Made by a program: the position numbers and the translations under genes
From: an uncultured Clostridia bacterium
GTDB taxonomy: Bacteria > Bacillota_A > Clostridia > Oscillospirales > Oscillospiraceae
Assembly: GCA_949289625.1 (NCBI GenBank)
Contig: CASEPH010000028.1
Coordinates: 1 to 8,742 of the forward strand
Direction of reading: 5' to 3'
Length of the DNA: 8,742 nucleotides
Shown here: positions 4,622-8,742 of the stretch, in pieces
How positions within the stretch are numbered: the stretch's first letter is position 1
How the letters are laid out: the number at the start of each line of letters is the position of its first letter
The notes under the pieces: generated by a model
Seen by the model: the letters and a program-made list of their open reading frames with translations, nothing else
Databases searched by the model: none
What the model was told of the DNA's origin: nothing

Positions 4622-5664
4622 GAGATGAGTATACACCGGTGGAATTTGTGGATACCACAAATCTGCCAGAGGAGGAGTGGCTGGCATGGAGAAGGAAGGG
4701 GATCGGCGGCAGCGACGCCGCGGCAATCATGGGGATTTCACCCTTCCGAACGGCGAGGGACATCTACTATGATAAGCTGAACATTGTCCCGCAGTGCAAC
4801 AGTGAGGAGAACTGGGTTGCATTAAAAATGGGGCATCTCCTGGAAGATCTGGTGGCGGAAATCTTTTCCCGAAAGACCGGGCTGAAGGTGTTCCAAATCA
4901 AGCGCATGTTCCAGCATCCATTACACCCATTCATGTTGGCTGACGTAGACTATTTTGTGTCGCTGCCAAATGGCCGAACGGCGATCCTGGAGATCAAAAC
5001 CACAAACTACAACGCCAGATCCAACTGGTGGCAGGATGGAAAAGAAATCGTCCCGCCATACTATGAGGCCCAGGGCCGACACTATATGGCTGTAATGAAC
5101 CTGGACGAGGTGTATTTCTGCTGCCTCTACGGGAATAACGAGGACGAGACGCTCATACGCCACATTGACCGGAACTGCACCTATGAGTCTGAGCTGATCT
5201 TTTTGGAGGAGTGCTTTTGGCAAGAGCACGTTCTGGCGCAGATCCCTCCCGCCTACACGGAGGACGGGGAGCTGATACAGCAGAGCTTAAAGCGATTTTC
5301 TCCGCCTGCAAACCAACTGGCGGAAGCGGTCATCTTGTCCGACACTGGAAAGCGCAGACTGGAAAAATACCTGACGCTGCAGGAGCGCAAATCCGCCGCA
5401 GACAGAGTCTCCGGCACATTGGAGAAAGAGATGAAGCGGCTGCGGGCCTTGATTGCCGAGGAGATGGGAAGCAGCTGCACAGCCTTCTGTGAGACCAGCG
5501 GGGGTCAGTACAAGATCTCCTATAACCCGATTCACAGAACGGAGGTAAAAAAGGAGGGCCTTCTGCGTCTGCAAATGCTCTACCCTGAAGCATACCAGCA
5601 GTGCGTCTCTGACTCGGAGTATCGCCGCTTCAGCGTCAACAGAAAAGAAAGTGATGTGGCTTGA
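4600..5664 (+). CDS. YqaJ-like viral recombinase / lambda exonuclease-family nuclease
   Basis: A 354-residue protein of the YqaJ (lambda exonuclease-like, PD-(D/E)XK) family. Relatives chew one strand of double-stranded DNA so that a single-strand annealing protein can recombine the ends; they occur in phages and integrative elements. Visible motifs: GIGGSDAAAIMG (residues 34-45), typical of the family N-terminus; GHLLE (78-82); ADVD (114-117) for the metal-binding Asp; LEIKTT (130-135), the E-x-K catalytic motif with E131 and K133; and QGRHYMAVM (158-166), the conserved QxxHYM-type helix. A predicted helical region around 265-310 (charged, ERKSAADRVSGTLEKEMKRL) could be a coiled coil, followed by a C-terminal beta-rich part. 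The ATG at 4600 is chosen for its ribosome binding site. The gene is followed 30 bases later by the RecD-like helicase gene, so the pair form an end-processing module. No annealing protein (RecT/Bet/ERF type) is visible in the window. Confidence 0.9.
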   Translation: MSAGENMRDEYTPVEFVDTTNLPEEEWLAWRRKGIGGSDAAAIMGISPFRTARDIYYDKLNIVPQCNSEENWVALKMGHLLEDLVAEIFSRKTGLKVFQIKRMFQHPLHPFMLADVDYFVSLPNGRTAILEIKTTNYNARSNWWQDGKEIVPPYYEAQGRHYMAVMNLDEVYFCCLYGNNEDETLIRHIDRNCTYESELIFLEECFWQEHVLAQIPPAYTEDGELIQQSLKRFSPPANQLAEAVILSDTGKRRLEKYLTLQERKSAADRVSGTLEKEMKRLRALIAEEMGSSCTAFCETSGGQYKISYNPIHRTEVKKEGLLRLQMLYPEAYQQCVSDSEYRRFSVNRKESDVA

Positions 5665-5694
5665 TTGCTTCATCGGACCAGAAAGGAATGGAAC

Positions 5695-7893
5695 ATGGAT
5701 AAACAACATCCTTTGGATGAGACGGAGCAGGACAAGAAGCTGATGAAGTACCGCGGGTATTTTGACCGGGCCATCTACTTTAATCCAGTCAATAAGTACT
5801 GCGTTCTGTCTATCCGAACAGACGATCCGGCAATACCGGCAGAGTGCCGATCTTCCTACACCTACCGGGATCATCTGATCCGTTTTACAGTGACAGGGTA
5901 TGACCTGCCCCGGACGGACGCCATTGAGATCCTCTGGGAAGGAGAATGGCAGAGCAGTAAATATGGAACCCAGCTGCAGATCCTCTAATGGGAGGAGATC
6001 GTACCGCAAACAACAGAGGGGATTACGGGCTACTTGGCTTCGGGGCTACTCAAAGGAATCGGGGAGCGGACGGCAGAGGCCATTGTGACCCGTTTTGGGC
6101 TCAGCGCCTTGGATGTTTTGGAGCACAGCCCGGAGCGCCTGCTGGAAATCAGAGGCATCACGAAAGAGCGGCTGGAGGATATTAAGCAGTCCTACGCTGA
6201 AAGTCGTTCCCTGCGCGATCTGATGACGATGCTCGCTCCGTTCAAGGTCACTCCGAAAGCTGCCCAAGCGATTTATCAACACTTTGGAGTAAAGAGCGTG
6301 GAGATCCTGCGCAATAGTCCTTACCAACTGTGCCAGGTTTCAGGCTTTGGGTTTCTGAGGGTGGACAGTATTGTCCAGAAAAATGGAGGTAAACTGGATG
6401 ACCCCATGCGCATCCAAGCTGCAATCTGCTACGCACTGGAGGGCGGAAAAATGAGAGCGGGCATCTTTACCTGGGACGGGAGGAGACGCTGGATGAAGCG
6501 TTCAACCTGCTGAACAGAAATATCCCCATTCCAGAACTGTGGATTGGGAAAGGCAGGGTGGAGGAGCTGCTGCAAAGTATGCTTCTCCGGGGTGAGCTAT
6601 ATTCTACGCGGGATTGCATCTACCTGCCTCAGGCATTTGAACTGGAGGATGAAACAGCGCGGCGAGTTGCTGAAATCCTCATGGAGCAGCCAAAGAAGGC
6701 ACACATCCAGGCAACACTCAGGTTGGTGAAGAAACAGCTCGGTATTACCCTGTCAGAGAAACAGGAACAAGCGGTAGAAGCAGTGTTTGTCCATAATCTG
6801 TCTATCATTACCGGCGGGCCTGGAACGGGTAAGACCACCGTGCTGAAGGCGATTCTGGGGGTATATCAGAAGGTGTACCCAGGGGCAAATATCCTCCTGG
6901 CTGCTCCCACGGGAAGAGCCAGCCGCAGGATGGCGGAGAGCACAGGCTTCCTGGACGCACGCACACTGCACAGTGCACTCCGCATCGGTACAGAAGAGGA
7001 TGCGCTCCCGGAGGACAAGCGCAGCGACATTGAGGCGGACTTGATTGTGGTAGACGAGACCTCAATGGTGGATCAGTGGCTGGCCAGGCAGTTCTTCACC
7101 AGAATCAGGCCAGGAACAAAGGTAGTTCTGGTAGGTGACGCCGACCAGCTGCCAAGTGTAGGGGTCGGGAATGTGTTTCATGAACTCATTGAGTGCGGTG
7201 TCATTGCGGTCACAGTTTTGGATCAAATCCTTCGTCAGGCGGAGGACAGCCGCATCGCGCACAATGCGCAATATATTCATCAGGCCCTGACTGGGCTGCT
7301 TTATGGGGACGATTTTGTCTTCCTCAAAAGCAGTGACCAGAGTAATGCGGCCAAGAAGATCTGCTCTCTCTATTACGAGGCCGTTCGGGAATTCGGCATT
7401 GATCATGTGATGATCCTCTCCCCGTTTCGTGAATCGGGTGATGCCTCAGCAGAAAAGCTCAATGGGATTATCCGAGAGGAGCTGAACCCCTATGATGAAG
7501 CTAAAGGAGAGCTTCGCCTTGGCAACCAGAGCTTCCGTATGGGAGATAGGGTCATGCAGACCAAGAACGACTACAACATCCAGCTCCGGGACAAAAAAGG
7601 CGATCTGATCGGCGCAGGCGTTTTCAATGGGGACATCGGTACGATCATCGGCCTGGAGAGCGACACGGTTAATGTGGACTACGATGGCCGACTGGCAAGC
7701 TATCCACTGGATCGGGTGGGTGACCTGACCTTAGCCTATGCCACGACAGTCCATAAAGCGATGGGCTCGGAGTACGACTGTGTAATCATCCCCGTCCTGC
7801 GGGCGAACATGAGATTGCTCAACCGGAACCTGATTTATACTGCCATCACCCGTGCGAAGAAAAAGGTCTTTCTGGTGGGGCAAAAAGACATGC
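5695..7893 (+). pseudogene. recD2: RecD2-like ATP-dependent DNA helicase, broken by stop, frameshift and IS insertion
   Basis: The start ATG at 5695 has AAAGGA seven bases upstream. Joined across its lesions the gene encodes about 733 residues of an SF1 RecD2/TraA-type helicase: an N-terminal domain (MDKQHPLDETEQDKKLMKYR onward), helix-hairpin-helix segments (LLKGIGERTAEAIV and LLEIRGITKERLEDI, about 118-160), Walker A GGPGTGKTT (near 374-382, Lys 380), Walker B VVDETS (D454, E455), motif III GDADQLPSVG, motif V-like TVHKAMGSE, and motif VI YTAITRAKKKVFLVG. First lesion: TAA at 5986-5988 (codon 98), with the same frame resuming homologous sequence at once (WEEIVPQTTEGITGYLASGL). Second: one base is missing at the A run 6447-6451, moving the frame by -1; the resumed frame reads NESGHLYLGREETLDEAFNL. 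Third: an IS21-type end at 7894 replaces the C-terminus, and the frame then reads about 29 foreign codons to TAG at 7980-7982. Fragments 5695-5988 and 6558-7982 could be translated separately, but a whole helicase could not without recoding. The helicase identity is secure; RecD2 versus another RecD-like subfamily is less so. Confidence 0.88.
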
Positions 7894-7900
7894 TGTTAGC

Positions 7901-7968
7901 GTCAGGCGATAATCGCCATTCCGGGTCAGGCGAAAAACGCCAATTTTGGTCAACTGAAAACAGCCATT
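7901..7968 (+). repeat. Three 20-bp subterminal repeats of the IS, 24-bp period
   Basis: Copies start at 7901, 7925 and 7949 with the shared pattern GTCA-n3-GA-n-AA-n2-GCCA-n-T. Each copy is also a small dyad: GGCGA-TAA-TCGCC, GGCG-AAAAA-CGCC and CTG-AAAA-CAG. Multiple terminal repeats are normal for IS21 elements, where the transposase binds them to pair the ends. Confidence 0.85.
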
Positions 7969-8029
7969 TACAATTTGAATAGTTCCTTTACACTGGAGGC
8001 GTAGCCAGCCCCCGGTGAAAGGAGATAAG

Positions 8030-8742
8030 ATGAAACAACCCAATTTCGCAGCCATGTCCCCGGTTGTGGCAAAGGCCATTGAGCAGATGATGGCCGAGCA
8101 GGGAGACAAGTTCTCGCTGGAGAAGGTCAATCTTGCAGAGCTGAAGCGCCGTACCGGGATTTCCCGCGCCAGACTGCGCCGGATGAAGGAGCACGGCTTT
8201 GAGGACACTGAGCACGCCGCAAAGGGCCGGAAAGCGAGCACCACGCTCCTGAGCGGCTATACAGGTATCCTGGATGGTCTGCTGAAGAACGGCGTGACAA
8301 ACTCCGCTGTGTGCCTCAGCAGGCTCCGTGCAAACGGATATACTGGCAGCCAGACCACGATTAAAAACTACATCCTGGCGCACCAGCATCTCATTCCGCC
8401 TGCTCGCTATGCGGTTGCTCCGCAGGGAAACCGTGGGCGGCGGTATACCACCGGCCCCGGAGACGCGTTCCAGATGGACTGGGGCTTTACCAAGGTCCAG
8501 TCTTTCACCGGAGAAGAATACTCTGTTGCCTGCTTTGCTATGGTCTGCCACCACTGCGGTGAGCGGTATGTGGAGTTCTTCCCCAACGCCAAGCAGGAAA
8601 ACCTGTTCATTGGTATGCTCCACGGGTTCCGGTACATGGGCGTCCCTCAGTATATCCTTACGGACAACATGAAAAGCGTGGTTATCCGGCGGGACCAGGA
8701 CGGGCATCCCCTTTGGCAGAAGGACTATGAGCAGTTCATGCG
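8030..8742 (+). CDS. istA: IS21-family transposase IstA, 3' end outside window
   Basis: The ATG at 8030 follows AAAGGAG with a five-base gap. The frame stays open to the window edge (237 codons; family members are about 400-500 aa). Residues 30-125 hold the N-terminal helix-turn-helix region (LAELKRRTGISRARLRRMKE and a second helical segment near GVTNSAVCLSRLRANGYTGS). A DDE catalytic domain begins with QMDWG (D150) and continues to YILTDNMKSVV (D212, second acidic residue). The third acidic residue lies outside the window. IstA cuts and joins the element ends and works with the AAA+ helper IstB, normally encoded just downstream. Codon use is GC-rich at third positions, like the nuclease and helicase genes, so the IS is not obviously foreign in composition. 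Confidence 0.92.
   Translation, partial: MKQPNFAAMSPVVAKAIEQMMAEQGDKFSLEKVNLAELKRRTGISRARLRRMKEHGFEDTEHAAKGRKASTTLLSGYTGILDGLLKNGVTNSAVCLSRLRANGYTGSQTTIKNYILAHQHLIPPARYAVAPQGNRGRRYTTGPGDAFQMDWGFTKVQSFTGEEYSVACFAMVCHHCGERYVEFFPNAKQENLFIGMLHGFRYMGVPQYILTDNMKSVVIRRDQDGHPLWQKDYEQFM

Larger units (their letters stand above)
7894..8742 (+). mobile_element. IS21-family insertion sequence, left end and istA (right end outside window)
   Basis: The helicase homology stops at the codon for Met at 7890-7892 and the sequence changes to a terminal region with three spaced subterminal repeats and then an IS21-type istA gene. The likely outer end is TGTTAGCG, starting at 7894, since IS21 elements usually begin with TG. 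The exact base and the target duplication cannot be fixed because the right end, the istB gene and the rest of the helicase gene lie beyond the window. The element is inserted in the same orientation as the helicase gene. Confidence 0.82.

Noticed and set aside
5287..6009. Minus-strand 240-codon open frame
   Set aside because: It lies antisense to the nuclease and helicase genes, whose protein motifs are unmistakable, and has no recognisable domain of its own.
7901..7968. Possible CRISPR-like array from three regularly spaced repeats
   Set aside because: The gaps between repeats are only four bases, the repeats vary, and they sit at an IS21 end where such repeats are expected.
7988..8707. 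Minus-strand 239-codon open frame
   Set aside because: Antisense shadow of istA. The plus-strand frame has the IS21 DDE motifs and a good ribosome binding site.

Overview
The window looks like part of a mobile-element region from a Gram-positive anaerobe, most likely a gut-type member of the Clostridia (Bacillota). The basis is strong AAGGAGG-type ribosome binding sites, U-rich intrinsic terminators, a tRNA-Thr(GGU) remnant with a U discriminator base, and protein sequences that read like clostridial integrative elements. No 16S rRNA or core housekeeping gene is present, so the assignment is an inference.

Layout from left to right: (1) 2-1207, the 3' part of a COG2865-type ATP-binding regulator gene, cut by the left window edge. 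(2) 1208-1840, an AT-rich gene-free stretch with phased short repeats. (3) 1841-1886, the 3' half of a tRNA-Thr(GGU) gene with no matching 5' half, then a terminator: the signature of an attachment-site core. (4) 1999-3471 and 3497-3703, both on the minus strand, a tyrosine integrase and an excisionase-like HTH protein driven from a near-consensus promoter at 3784-3812. (5) 3704-4456, a divergent control region. It holds a second near-consensus promoter at 4118-4146 facing right, three CAAGATA heptamers around it, and a roughly 300-nt leader with two intrinsic terminators. (6) 4457-7893, a rightward gene group: a small basic ORF, a YqaJ/lambda-exonuclease-family nuclease, and a RecD2-like helicase. 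The helicase gene carries an in-frame TAA, a one-base frameshift and an insertion at its 3' end. (7) 7894-8742, the left end and istA gene of an IS21-family element that has inserted into the helicase gene and runs off the right edge.

Taken together, int/xis handle site-specific integration and excision at tRNA-Thr. The divergent region probably chooses between that module and the rightward operon. The nuclease plus helicase form a DNA-processing or recombination module that looks damaged in this copy. The att core has non-tRNA DNA on its left and the integrase on its right. In a single simple integration, an orphan 3' tRNA half should have chromosome on its right. The arrangement therefore suggests tandem elements at one tRNA site, or the joined attP of a circular form.

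I did not find CRISPR arrays, rRNA or an intact tRNA. The observations most worth following are the att arrangement, the double His-to-Gln change in the integrase active site, the two-terminator leader RNA with competing pairings, and the triply damaged helicase gene.
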